Below the pieces are notes generated by a model, which was not told the origin of the DNA, searched no databases, and worked only from the letters and a program-made list of their open reading frames with translations. A program made the position numbers and the translations under genes. DNA of 33,652 nucleotides from Prevotella sp. (GTDB lineage Bacteria; Bacteroidota; Bacteroidia; Bacteroidales; Bacteroidaceae), in the NCBI GenBank assembly GCA_017449025.1, contig JAFSKJ010000005.1, forward strand, positions 1-33,652, written 5' to 3'. How positions within the stretch are numbered: the first letter of the stretch is position 1; the number at the start of each line of letters is the position of its first letter. Positions 7,919 to 16,700 of the stretch are shown here, one piece after another.

Positions 7919-10279
7919 TTACTTCATCGCGACCTTTTTACCTCCAATGATGTTGATGCCCTTGCGAGGAGCGGCGAGGCGCAGGCCAGAGAGCGAATAG
8001 ACGGGAGCAGCCTTGTCGACATCGGCGGTGATGTCGCTGACACCAGCCTTATAGGCATCGTAGTCCTGCGTGAAGAGGAACTCCTTCCACTGGTCGGCAG
8101 CCTGATAGGCGGCAGTGGAGCCATTGGGCACGGTAAGCGTGCAGTCCCACTTGTTGATGTCGTCCATGGCCTGTGAGCCGCAGACGGGAGGAACAGCTGT
8201 ATGGCTGATAACGTTCTTCACGGCAGAGCAGTCGGAAAACGCTTCCTTGCCGATGGTCTTCACGCTGCTGCCGAACTCGAAGTAGTCGAGGCTGGAGCAG
8301 CCGCTGAAGGCCCAGTTGCCGAAGGTGGTCACGCCGTCACCAATCTTCACGCTCTTCAGCCCACTACATCCGTAGAACTCATTCTCGCCAATCTCCGTCT
8401 CGCGGTCGGTAATCTCCACCTCACGTAGCGAAGTGTTTCGGTAGAAGGGGCTGTAGCCCTCATTCTTGCTTGTGCCGTAGGCGATGTTGCGGCCAATATA
8501 AACCTTGTCCAACGGGCAGTCCTCGAACAGGGGAGTGCCACTATATACGGTTACCTTGTTAGTCTCGTAGTTTACACTTATAAGCGCATTGTAATCTAAG
8601 GAGAGCTGTCCCGCTCCGTCGTTCATGGTGACATTCTTCAAGGACAGGCATCCCTTGAAGGCATTGAACAACACGTTGGTGGTGGCGGCGGGCAAGGCTA
8701 TCTCTTTCAGCGATGTGCAGTCCTGGAACGAGCTAATGCCAAGCCAGGTTATCGTCTCAGGCAGTTTCGCGCTCTCAAGGTTTCTGCAACCGTCGAACAC
8801 GTGGTCGGCAATGTAGGGCAGGCCCTCTCCCAGCTCAGCTTTCTTGACGAACGTATTGCCGCAGCAGGTGTAGGGGTTCACATTGTTCACCTTGAACGTC
8901 ACGCCGCGATATGTAACCGTAGTGCCCAGCTTGGTCAGTGCCGCGCTCTCGTCGTAGACGGCATCGAAGGCGTCGCACGTCCTATCGGCCATGCTCGTCG
9001 GCACATACTTCACGCCGTCAATGGCAAAGGCGGAGCTGAGCAGCGGGTAGATGTAGATTCTTAAATTTGTGATACGATAACGGTCTTTATCAAATGTAAA
9101 CAGGTTATTCGACACATAGTTGACATTTCCCGCTGCATTTGTATAGTTCGTAGGCGGCGTGTTCGTCAGCCAGATAGTCTTTTTTATAAAGCTCCTTTCC
9201 TCATATGAACTATCATGGCCTCCGAATGCGCTCTGGCCTATTTCCAAGACTCCAGAGCCGATGGTGAGCGAATGGATGGTGTCTTGATAGAAGGCGTTAT
9301 TTCCGATACTGGTCACAGAATTGGAAATGTTAACCGACTCAATAGTGCCACAGCCTCTAAACGCTCCTTCCTCTATTGAAGTCACAGCATTATGAAGAGT
9401 AATGGTTCGCAGCCCTTTGAATCCATAAAAAGAATATTGAGGCACCTTAGTTATTGAAGTTGGTATCACCAGGTCTTTCACTTCTTCCCCGTTCAGATAT
9501 AGATGTTTGGCGAATTGTAAAGGGTTACTATAGCCACGTTGGTCATTAGTTGCTTTCTGGTCTACAAAAGGTATTCTTAGCCATGCCTCTAAATCGGAAA
9601 TGTAAACTTCTGACAAATTATTGCACTGATAAAAAGCAGTCTCCTCTATTTCTGTTACCGAACTTGGGATATTAATTGAAGCTAATTTGGAACACTCTCT
9701 AAAAGTTCCAGAACGAATTGCCGAGATGGAATTTGACATAACCACAGACGTAAGTTCATAACATCTGTAGAAAGCATTTTTCCCCAAACTTTTCACAGTA
9801 TTGGGCATCGTCACAGAACTCAGCTTTCCGCAAGATTCAAAGCATTGCTCACCAATCGTCTCTAAAGAATTACTAAGGGATATTGTTGTAAGTTTACTGC
9901 AATCAAGAAAAGCCCCCCTCCCCATTACCGTGACTGAATTTGGAACGTTGATGCTGGTCAAACCTTCACATCTGTAAAAGGCATGATCTCCGATGGAAGT
10001 AATAGTATTAGGGATTACAACACTTGCAAAATCATTACTACAAGCGTAGAATGCACCCTCGCCAATACTCGTTACTTTGTATTCCTTCCCTTCATAGGTA
10101 ACTAATTCCGGAATTACAACTCTTCCTGTATATGTGCCAGGTGCTTTCTCTCTTGTTACCTGAGCCTCACCACCAGAAAGGTTATAGAAAATTCCGTCAA
10201 TCTTTGCATCGTATGCCGACACTTTGCCTGTCGCCATGCTGAGCAGGGCGATAAGAAATAATGTGTAATATTGTTTCAT
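7919..10279 (-). CDS. BspA-like leucine-rich-repeat surface/secreted protein
   Basis: 786 residues from the ATG at 10279. An upstream in-frame ATG at 10315 would put 12 polar residues before the signal peptide, so I prefer 10279 (MKQYYTLFLIALLSM..., ending SAYDA). Most of the protein is LRR_5-type repeats with the motif xxIGxxAFxxCxxLxxVxIPxSV, as in BspA adhesins. The repeats fall in two blocks: about 50-390 and about 470-740. The segment between contains IDGVKYVP, which resembles the start of the first block (IDGIFYNLS), suggesting two fused modules. The C-terminus reads YSLSGLRLAAPRKGINIIGGKK, a tail common on Prevotella surface proteins that may be a sorting or anchor signal. Likely role: adhesion or binding at the cell surface. 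The coding sequence right of about 9060 is much more AT-rich than the part to its left. Confidence 0.9.
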   Translation of the reverse strand: MKQYYTLFLIALLSMATGKVSAYDAKIDGIFYNLSGGEAQVTREKAPGTYTGRVVIPELVTYEGKEYKVTSIGEGAFYACSNDFASVVIPNTITSIGDHAFYRCEGLTSINVPNSVTVMGRGAFLDCSKLTTISLSNSLETIGEQCFESCGKLSSVTMPNTVKSLGKNAFYRCYELTSVVMSNSISAIRSGTFRECSKLASINIPSSVTEIEETAFYQCNNLSEVYISDLEAWLRIPFVDQKATNDQRGYSNPLQFAKHLYLNGEEVKDLVIPTSITKVPQYSFYGFKGLRTITLHNAVTSIEEGAFRGCGTIESVNISNSVTSIGNNAFYQDTIHSLTIGSGVLEIGQSAFGGHDSSYEERSFIKKTIWLTNTPPTNYTNAAGNVNYVSNNLFTFDKDRYRITNLRIYIYPLLSSAFAIDGVKYVPTSMADRTCDAFDAVYDESAALTKLGTTVTYRGVTFKVNNVNPYTCCGNTFVKKAELGEGLPYIADHVFDGCRNLESAKLPETITWLGISSFQDCTSLKEIALPAATTNVLFNAFKGCLSLKNVTMNDGAGQLSLDYNALISVNYETNKVTVYSGTPLFEDCPLDKVYIGRNIAYGTSKNEGYSPFYRNTSLREVEITDRETEIGENEFYGCSGLKSVKIGDGVTTFGNWAFSGCSSLDYFEFGSSVKTIGKEAFSDCSAVKNVISHTAVPPVCGSQAMDDINKWDCTLTVPNGSTAAYQAADQWKEFLFTQDYDAYKAGVSDITADVDKAAPVYSLSGLRLAAPRKGINIIGGKKVAMK

Positions 10280-10294
10280 GTTTTCTTGTTTTGG

Positions 10295-10466
10295 GAGAAT
10301 AAGAAAAGGGCGCAAACCATCCGATGCTTATTCTCAACTCTTGGTAACCGGCAAGCAACCAAACACATTAAACAAGCAAGAACAGTCCACGCCCCCAAAC
10401 GGGCGTGAACCTTCTGGACTGCTTGCTCTCAATGTGTGAAAATTTGCCGGTTTTCTTGAGTTGAGA
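10295..10466 (-). promoter_or_regulatory. Long structured leader region upstream of the BspA-like gene
   Basis: The gene-free stretch 10280-10678 contains a nested imperfect hairpin: 10332-10340 with 10458-10466, 10346-10354 with 10444-10452, 10364-10369 with 10431-10436, 10375-10380 with 10422-10427, 10383-10389 with 10415-10421, and 10390-10394 with 10401-10405 (42 pairs in all). A competing 9-bp pair, 10295-10303 (GAGAATAAG) with 10327-10335 (CTTATTCTC), overlaps the outermost stem, so the two folds exclude each other. I found no TAnnTTTG promoter for the BspA-like gene in this stretch. It may be a structured 5' leader or a MITE-like element. I do not recognise it as a known RNA family. 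Confidence 0.6.
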
Positions 10467-10678
10467 GAGACAAGAGCAGAAAGCTCATGTATCTAAAAAG
10501 ACTGTCGAACGGGACTCAGACGCACTTCCCTCATTTCCAGGTTAGTAATTACGTTTGTTTTCAGTCCCTTTGGGAGCGCGGCACCCGGTGCCGTCTTTCT
10601 GTGGTTTCTTCCCGTTGTTGTCAGTTGTTATGTCATATTATTGCATTATTAAATTTGTTTCTTTGGAATTACTCATCT

Positions 10679-11461
10679 TCAGAAAAACACCATGGGGAGT
10701 GCTGACTTCTGCTTTTGCGCCATCTCACTCTCCATGCGCTGGACGGCTGTCTTCAAGAAGAAGGCCACGAGGTGTTCGTCGGTTCCTTCCGTCCGTATCT
10801 GCTTCAGGGCAGTGATGTAGGCTGCTCGGGCTTCGCGCCTTATAATCAGCAACGGATGCCCTGCACGTAGCAGGATGAAGTTGGAGAGCAGACGACCCGT
10901 TCTGCCATTGCAGTCACGGAAAGGATGCAGATACTCGTAATAGCCGTGCCATCTGGCGGCAACCACCAAGGGGTGCTGCCCACTGTCGATAGCTCTCTGT
11001 GTCGATTCCATCAGACTGGGTACACGAGCAACGAGTGTCTTATGGTCGCCAAAGAGTGTGTCGCCAACCACCATATCCTCGGTAGTATATTCTCCGGCAA
11101 CGGCTCCTGGCACCCGATAGCTTAGAGTGTGCTCCGTAACCAGACGGTTCACTGCCTTCAACAAGGCCTCGTCGAACGGGCTGTCTAAGTGTCCGACCAT
11201 GTAGTCGAAGGCCCGGAAATGGTCGGCCATCTCCACACACTCCAACAGAGAATGGCCTACGGGAACCATTGCCATGCCCTTTTCGCGGAGCATACGGGTA
11301 TCGTCTACAGTAAAGGTGTTGCCCTCAATAGCACAAGAATGAGCCGAGAACAGTATCTCGCCATATTCCAGCCACTGTTCGCGCCCCATCCTGTCGGCCA
11401 CCTTCTGCTGATACTCCCGCCGGATGCTTTCGTATTCCTCTATTTCCTTTTCAAACATCAA
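10679..11461 (-). CDS. Fic-domain protein (probable AMP transferase) with N-terminal inhibitory motif
   Basis: 260 residues. The Fic motif reads HPFRDCNGRTGR (residues 179-190); the catalytic His179 and the Arg residues are present, but the usual Gly before NGR is Cys184. The N-terminal SCAIEGN (42-48) matches the (S/T)xxxE(G/N) inhibitory helix, which makes it a self-inhibited class II Fic protein with Glu46 as the blocking residue. Such enzymes usually transfer AMP from ATP to a Ser, Thr or Tyr of a target protein; the target is not known here. It starts 21 nt after the stop of the preceding gene and is the last member of the hpt-adk-DUF3990 group. A GTGCCG-type hairpin is visible near 10580-10593, but without a T-run. 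Confidence 0.92.
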   Translation of the reverse strand: MMFEKEIEEYESIRREYQQKVADRMGREQWLEYGEILFSAHSCAIEGNTFTVDDTRMLREKGMAMVPVGHSLLECVEMADHFRAFDYMVGHLDSPFDEALLKAVNRLVTEHTLSYRVPGAVAGEYTTEDMVVGDTLFGDHKTLVARVPSLMESTQRAIDSGQHPLVVAARWHGYYEYLHPFRDCNGRTGRLLSNFILLRAGHPLLIIRREARAAYITALKQIRTEGTDEHLVAFFLKTAVQRMESEMAQKQKSALPMVFF

Positions 11462-11482
11462 TTGGTTTTTTATGATTCCTCG

Positions 11483-11941
11483 TCAAGCCAGTACTGCGCC
11501 GGCCTTGTAAGACTCAAACAGGTAGCTCGGGTTCTCATAGTACATGGATGAGTTATAATTATCTATCTTACGCGTAATCCAAGAGTTGTATACCGCTATC
11601 AACGTTTCGATAACATTTCCACCGCCAGCATGGGAGACATCCAAGATAAGGCGTTGGTAAACCTTGCCAATATCCCAATGTGAAGGGATGGCATAACGAG
11701 ATGGAGCAATATTGTCGAAGTAGCCTTCTTCTATATGGTGCTTCGCCACCAGTTCGTCTGCCACCTTGTCAATATTCTCACAATGGTATATGTCAGCATA
11801 ATCATAGACGTGCTGTAATTCTTTCCTGCCCAATGCGTTCACCACCGTGCTACGATAGTTATTAGTCTTACGACCAATATACTCAATAAGGCTGCAAAGG
11901 AAAAACAGGTCGTTCTCTTTCTGGTCTTCTCTTCCTGTCAT
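11483..11941 (-). CDS. Conserved hypothetical partner of the DUF3990 protein
   Basis: 152 residues, soluble, no signal peptide. I do not recognise a named domain. The N-terminal half (about 10-75) is helix-rich and contains ENDLFFLCSLIEYIGRKT, LGRKELQHVYDYADIYHCEN and KVADELV. The second half has IPSHWDIGKVYQRLI and a C-terminal SWITRKIDNYNSS. As far as I recall, proteins of this kind are commonly encoded beside DUF3990 genes in Bacteroidetes. Its ATG overlaps the DUF3990 stop by 4 nt (ATGA), so the two are translationally coupled. That arrangement would fit an antitoxin or immunity-like partner, but this is inference from context only. Confidence 0.75.
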   Translation of the reverse strand: MTGREDQKENDLFFLCSLIEYIGRKTNNYRSTVVNALGRKELQHVYDYADIYHCENIDKVADELVAKHHIEEGYFDNIAPSRYAIPSHWDIGKVYQRLILDVSHAGGGNVIETLIAVYNSWITRKIDNYNSSMYYENPSYLFESYKAGAVLA

Positions 11942-12390
11942 AGGCTATAAACCGTTTTAAAAGTGATACTATTCAACGAGGCATCTGTACAAAAGGCAAT
12001 TTGGTAAGTGGGGTACTTGAATTTGGCCAACACCCAGAATTGTTCGCGTGTTATGATACCACGGATATAGTCTGAAACGTAATTATATATTTGGTCGTTG
12101 GCCATCGCCCCAATGACAATGTCGTTGCCATGAGGCTGTCCGTCTCTGCATGCAACAACAAAGTCAAGCCATTCATCGGTCATATCCTTGAACTCAAGAA
12201 CCTTCAGTCCTTCCACTGGCAGATACTCGTAGACATTCACCTGAGGTGTGTCATATTTCCCAGCCCACCGTTCTGCCTGTTGCTTCAGCTGAGTGCAGTA
12301 GAAACCCGTGCCAAAATCCTTCGTGTAACGTCCTTTGATGATACGAGGTATCTCTACCTTAGTATAACTGCCGTGATATACTTCCATCAT
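11938..12390 (-). CDS. DUF3990-family protein, ADP-ribosyltransferase-like fold suspected
   Basis: 150 residues beginning MMEVYHGSYTKVEIPRI; the second Met is an equally possible start. Family hallmarks visible are VYHGS (His6), DFGTGFYCT (Tyr32), the central NDIVIGAMANDQIYNYV and the C-terminal YPTYQIAFCT. DUF3990 has been proposed in comparative work to belong to the ADP-ribosyltransferase superfamily; the H...Y...Q pattern would fit that, but activity is unproven. The start overlaps the adk stop codon (ATGA), and the stop overlaps the next gene in the same way. With the partner gene and Fic, it may form a protein-modification or toxin-antitoxin-like module attached to a housekeeping operon. 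Confidence 0.82.
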   Translation of the reverse strand: MMEVYHGSYTKVEIPRIIKGRYTKDFGTGFYCTQLKQQAERWAGKYDTPQVNVYEYLPVEGLKVLEFKDMTDEWLDFVVACRDGQPHGNDIVIGAMANDQIYNYVSDYIRGIITREQFWVLAKFKYPTYQIAFCTDASLNSITFKTVYSL

Positions 12391-12962
12391 TTTAGATTAT
12401 CAATCACTTTTTGAATATCGCTGAAGATGCGGTCGAGGTCACCAAGACCGTCTATGTGATGATGAATGCCCTCATGCTTGTACCACTCGATGAGCGGCTG
12501 TGTCTGGGAATGGTAGACAACGAGGCGCTTCTTGATGGTCTCCTCGTTGTCGTCGGCACGACCGCTCTGCTGTCCGCGCAGCAGGAGGCGCTTCATCAGC
12601 TCGTCCTCAGGCACTTCAAGTTCAAGCATCGCAGCCACCTTGTGCCCGCGCTCGGCAAGCATCTGCTTCAGGGCCTCGGCCTGGGGGATGGTACGTGGGA
12701 AACCGTCGAAGATTACGCCGGGATGGCTGGGGCCGAAGCTGTCGTAGACAGAGGCGAGGATGGAGACCATCAGCTCGTCGGGTATCAGCTGGCCTTGGTC
12801 AATATACTGCTGGGCGGTCTTGCCCAACTCGGTGCCGGCCTTGATTTCGCCGCGCAGCACGTCGCCGGTGGAGATGTGCTTCAGGCCGTACTTCTCTATC
12901 AGTTTGTCGCTCTGCGTTCCCTTGCCTGAGCCTGGAGCGCCGAAGATTACGATGTTTTTCAT
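12387..12962 (-). CDS. adk: Adenylate kinase
   Basis: 191 residues from the ATG at 12962. P-loop GAPGSGKGT (residues 7-15), NMP-binding region STGDVLR, DGFPRT, and a short LID (GRADDNEETIKKRL) without the zinc-binding insertion. It catalyses ATP + AMP to 2 ADP in the cytoplasm. I chose this start because it gives the family-typical N-terminus (MKNIVIFGAPG) and is preceded by AAAGGA eight nt upstream. The frame stays open for 48 more codons to an ATG at 13106, only 21 nt after the hpt stop. That extension (PREVKLPHLPSDPELKEGD...) is not part of known adenylate kinases. The stop overlaps the DUF3990 start by 4 nt. Confidence 0.96.
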   Translation of the reverse strand: MKNIVIFGAPGSGKGTQSDKLIEKYGLKHISTGDVLRGEIKAGTELGKTAQQYIDQGQLIPDELMVSILASVYDSFGPSHPGVIFDGFPRTIPQAEALKQMLAERGHKVAAMLELEVPEDELMKRLLLRGQQSGRADDNEETIKKRLVVYHSQTQPLIEWYKHEGIHHHIDGLGDLDRIFSDIQKVIDNLK

Positions 12963-13127
12963 ATTGTTAATCCTTTCTGTGTTTGTTTGCAAGATGTATG
13001 TGTTCTTTGTCTTCAGACCGTGCAGGCCGAAGATGTCCATTGCGAAGTCGCCCTCCTTGAGTTCTGGGTCGCTCGGCAGGTGTGGCAGTTTTACTTCTCT
13101 TGGCATATCAGGAGTTCTTTTGCTTCT

Positions 13128-13667
13128 TTAATCACTTACCAGAGTATAAACGTCTTTCAGCCCTCGGCCACGCTGGTCGTAGTCAAGGCCATAGCCTAAG
13201 ATGAAATCATCAGGGATGCGGAAGGCCACATAGTCTATCGACAGGTCAACCTTCTGGCGGTCGGGCTTGAAGAAAAGGGTACAGATGTGTACTGACTCAG
13301 GGTTGCGTGTACCGAGAGACTCTATCATCCGCTTCATGGTAAGGCCACTCTCCACAATGTCTTCAAGAATGATAATGGTGCGCCCGCTCAGGTTTTCGTT
13401 GATGCCTATCACTTCCTTGATTTTACCTGTGGAGGTGGTGCCCTGATAGGATGCCAGCTTCACAAACGAGATCTCACACGGGATGGTCATCTCGCGCATC
13501 AGGTCGGCAGCAAAGATAAAGGCACCGTTAAGCACTGCGAGGAACAGCGGGTTCTTACCCTCCATGTCACGGCTGATCTTCTGTGCCAGGTCCTTTACTC
13601 GCTGCTTGATCTCTGCCTCGGAGATTGACGGTTCGAACGTTTTGTCGTTGATGGTTATTCTGCTCAT
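13128..13667 (-). CDS. hpt: Hypoxanthine phosphoribosyltransferase
   Basis: 179 residues from the ATG at 13667 (MSRITINDKTFEPSISEAEI). The frame extends 11 codons further, but those residues do not fit the family and the -7 element would lie inside them. The PRPP-binding loop is IIILEDIVESGLTM, with the flexible loop SYQGTTSTGKI and the C-terminal purine-contacting IPDDFILGYGLDYDQRGRGL. It converts hypoxanthine or guanine plus PRPP to IMP or GMP in purine salvage. It is the first gene of a minus-strand run with adk, DUF3990, its partner and fic. Confidence 0.95.
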   Translation of the reverse strand: MSRITINDKTFEPSISEAEIKQRVKDLAQKISRDMEGKNPLFLAVLNGAFIFAADLMREMTIPCEISFVKLASYQGTTSTGKIKEVIGINENLSGRTIIILEDIVESGLTMKRMIESLGTRNPESVHICTLFFKPDRQKVDLSIDYVAFRIPDDFILGYGLDYDQRGRGLKDVYTLVSD

Positions 13668-13697
13668 AGCTGTGAGGTTTTGTCTTACTTTCGGTTG

Positions 13698-13705
13698 CAA
13701 AGATA
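13698..13705 (-). promoter_or_regulatory. -7 element for the hpt operon
   Basis: The minus strand reads TATCTTTG (TAnnTTTG), about 30 nt before the hpt start codon. No TTTG is seen 19-21 nt further up. That position coincides with the -33 box of the divergent gene, so the two promoters are nearly back to back. Confidence 0.55.
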
Positions 13706-13724
13706 GTCATTTTTTTGATATTAG

Positions 13725-13755
13725 TTGCACGTCTCAGCATTATTTTGTAACTTTG
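13725..13755 (+). promoter_or_regulatory. Promoter of the receiver/PPDK-like gene (TTGC-N19-TAACTTTG)
   Basis: TTGC at 13725-13728, a 19-nt spacer and TAACTTTG at 13748-13755 match the Bacteroidetes promoter pattern. The leader to the ATG at 13789 would be about 28 nt. Confidence 0.65.
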
Positions 13756-13788
13756 TAGCCAAATTTTCCCGGAAGATATTTATTGACA

Positions 13789-16700
13789 ATGGAAGAGACA
13801 ACAAAAATACCACATGAGTGGAACAAGTTCTACCTGAAGGACGTGTCGTTTGTAAACCTGATGACAAGGCGCATATTCAGCGTGCTGATAGTGGCAAACC
13901 CCTATGACGCCTTCATGCTGGAAGACGACGGCCGCATAGACGAGAAGATTTTCGACGAGTATATGGAGCTGGGCATGAGATACCCGCCCACCTTCACGCA
14001 GGTGTCCACCACCGATGAGGCCAACGAGGTGCTCAAGACCACAGACATAGACCTGGTGATATGCATGCCGGGTACGGCCGACAACGACGCTTTCACCGTT
14101 GCCCGCGAGGTGAAGGCTGCCCACCCCACAATACCATGCGTTGTACTGACACCATTCTCACACGGCATAACCAAGCGCATTGAAAACGAGGACATGTCGA
14201 TGTTCGACTATGTCTTCTGCTGGTTGGGCAACACCAACCTCATCATGTCGATAATAAAGCTGCTCGAGGACAAGATGAACATTGAGCACGACATACGCGA
14301 GGCCGGAGTGCAGATGATACTGCTTGTGGAGGACAACATACGCTTCTACTCGTCTGTACTGCCCAACCTGTACAACTACATACTGGCGCAGTCGAAGCGC
14401 TTCTCTACAGAGGCACTCAACCCACACGCCGCAGCACAGCGCAAGCGCGGACGCCCCAAGGTGGTGCTGGCCACCAACTACCAGGAGGCAATGGAGATTT
14501 ATGAGAGATATGCTGAGAACACCCTCGGGGTGATATCAGACACCCGCTTCCCGATGAAGGCGATTGCCGGCAGGCTGAGCCACGTGGACGAGGGAGACCC
14601 CGAGGCTGGACTGAAGCTGCTGCGAGAGATAAGGCGACGCGACGAGTACGTGCCGCTGATTCTCGACTCCAGCGAAACCGTGAACAGGGAGAAGGCCATA
14701 GAAGAGGGATTCCACTTCATAGACAAGAACTCGACAAAGATGAACGTAGACCTGCACCGCCTGATGGAGGAGCACATGGGTTTCGGCGACTTCGTGTTCC
14801 GCGACCCGGAGACACATGAGGAGATAGCCCGCGTGTCGAGCCTCAAGGAGCTGCAGGACAACATCTTCAAGATTCCCGCCGACTCGCTGAGCTACCACGT
14901 GTCGAGAAACAACATGAGCCGATGGCTGACCGCAAGGGCCATCTTCCCGGTATCGGCATTCCTGAAGCACGTCACGTGGCACAAGCTGCAGGACATTGAC
15001 GCCCACCGCCAGATTATCTTCGACGCCATAGTGCAGTACCGCAGGATGAAGAACATAGGCATAGTGGCCGTATTCGACCGGCTGAAGTTCGACCGCTACG
15101 CCCACTTCGCCCGCATAGGAGAGGGCTCGCTTGGCGGAAAGGGGCGTGGACTGGCTTTTCTCGACAATATCATCAAGCGCCACCCGGAAATGAACGAGCA
15201 TGAGTATGCACAGGTATCGATACCTAAGACGGTGGTGCTGTGCACAGACTTCTTCGACGAGTTCATGGAGAAGAACAACCTGTATCCCATTGCCCTGAGC
15301 GATGCTCCCGACGAGGAGATACTGCAGCACTTCCTGAGGGCACAGCTGCCAGACTCGCTGATAGCCGACTTCTTCACATTCTTCGACGCCGTGAAGTCGC
15401 CCATTGCCGTACGCTCAAGCTCACTGCTCGAAGACTCGCACTACCAGCCCTTCGCAGGCATTTACTCCACATATATGATACCATACTTGGACGACAAGTA
15501 TGAGATGCTGAGGATGATGGCATGCGCCATAAAGGGCGTATATGCATCAGTGTACTACAAAGACTCGAAAGCTTACATGCTGGCAACGCAGAACGTGATT
15601 GACCAGGAGAAGATGGCAGTGATACTGCAAGAGGTTGTTGGCAGACAGTACGGCGACCATTATTATCCCAGCTTCTCTGGAGTGCTGCGCTCGCTGAACT
15701 ACTATCCCATTGGCGACGAGACAGCCGAGGAAGGCATAGCCTCATTAGCATTGGGACTGGGCAAATATATAGTTGACGGAGGGCAGACTCTGCGAGTAAG
15801 CCCCTATCACCCCACGCAAGTATTGCAGACGAGCGAAATGGAAACAGCGCTGCGAGACACCCAGACGCGCTTTTATGCCTTGGACATGAAGAGCGAGGAG
15901 TTAGGATGGTCTGTCGACGACGGTTTCAACATTAAGTCGCTGCGTGTGAAACAGGCAGATGCCGACGGCTCACTGAACTATATAGCGTCAACCTTCGACC
16001 CCGTGGACCAGGTGATACGCGACGGCATATACGAGGGCGGCAGAAAGGTGATAACATTCAGCGGAGTGCTACAGCAGGGAGTGTTCCCCCTGCCAGAGCT
16101 GCTACAGATGGCACAGAAGTACGGATCGGAGGAAATGCGCCGGCCAGTAGAGATTGAGTTTGCATGCAACATCGACTCCAAACCGTCGGAAGGGGGAAAA
16201 GTGAACGGCACCCTCTACCTGCTGCAGATACGCCCCATCGTAGACTCGAAGCAGGTGTTGGACGAAGACCTGCAGAAAATACCCGACAGCCGATGCCTAC
16301 TACGTTCGTACAACTCATTGGGGCACGGCATTTCAGAGGATGTTTACGATGTGGTGTACGTGAAGACCGACGACAACTTCACTGCAGCCAACAACCCCGC
16401 CATAGCCCGGGAAATAGAGACAATAAACCAAAAATTCTTAGACAAGTCGGAGAACTACGTGCTTATAGGTCCCGGACGCTGGGGCAGCAGCGACTACTGG
16501 CTCGGCATACCTGTGAAATGGCCGCACATCAGCGCGTCGAGGGTGATTGTCGAAGCCGGACTTAAGAATTACCGCGTAGACCCCTCTCAGGGCACACACT
16601 TCTTCCAGAACCTGACAAGCTTCGGTGTAGGATACTTCACAATAAACACATTCACAGGCGACGGCGTGCTGCAAAAAGAAATTCTCGATGCCATGCCAGC

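Noticed and set aside
10650-10657. Plus-strand TAAATTTG just before the fic 3' end
   Set aside because: It would drive antisense transcription into fic with no gene to serve and no good -33 box.
13106-13108. Start of adk at 13106
   Set aside because: The internal ATG at 12962 has a purine-rich site and gives the family-typical N-terminus; the extension is listed as a finding instead.
13783-13785. TTG start for the receiver/PPDK-like gene
   Set aside because: An ATG lies two codons downstream, closer to the usual spacing from the promoter.
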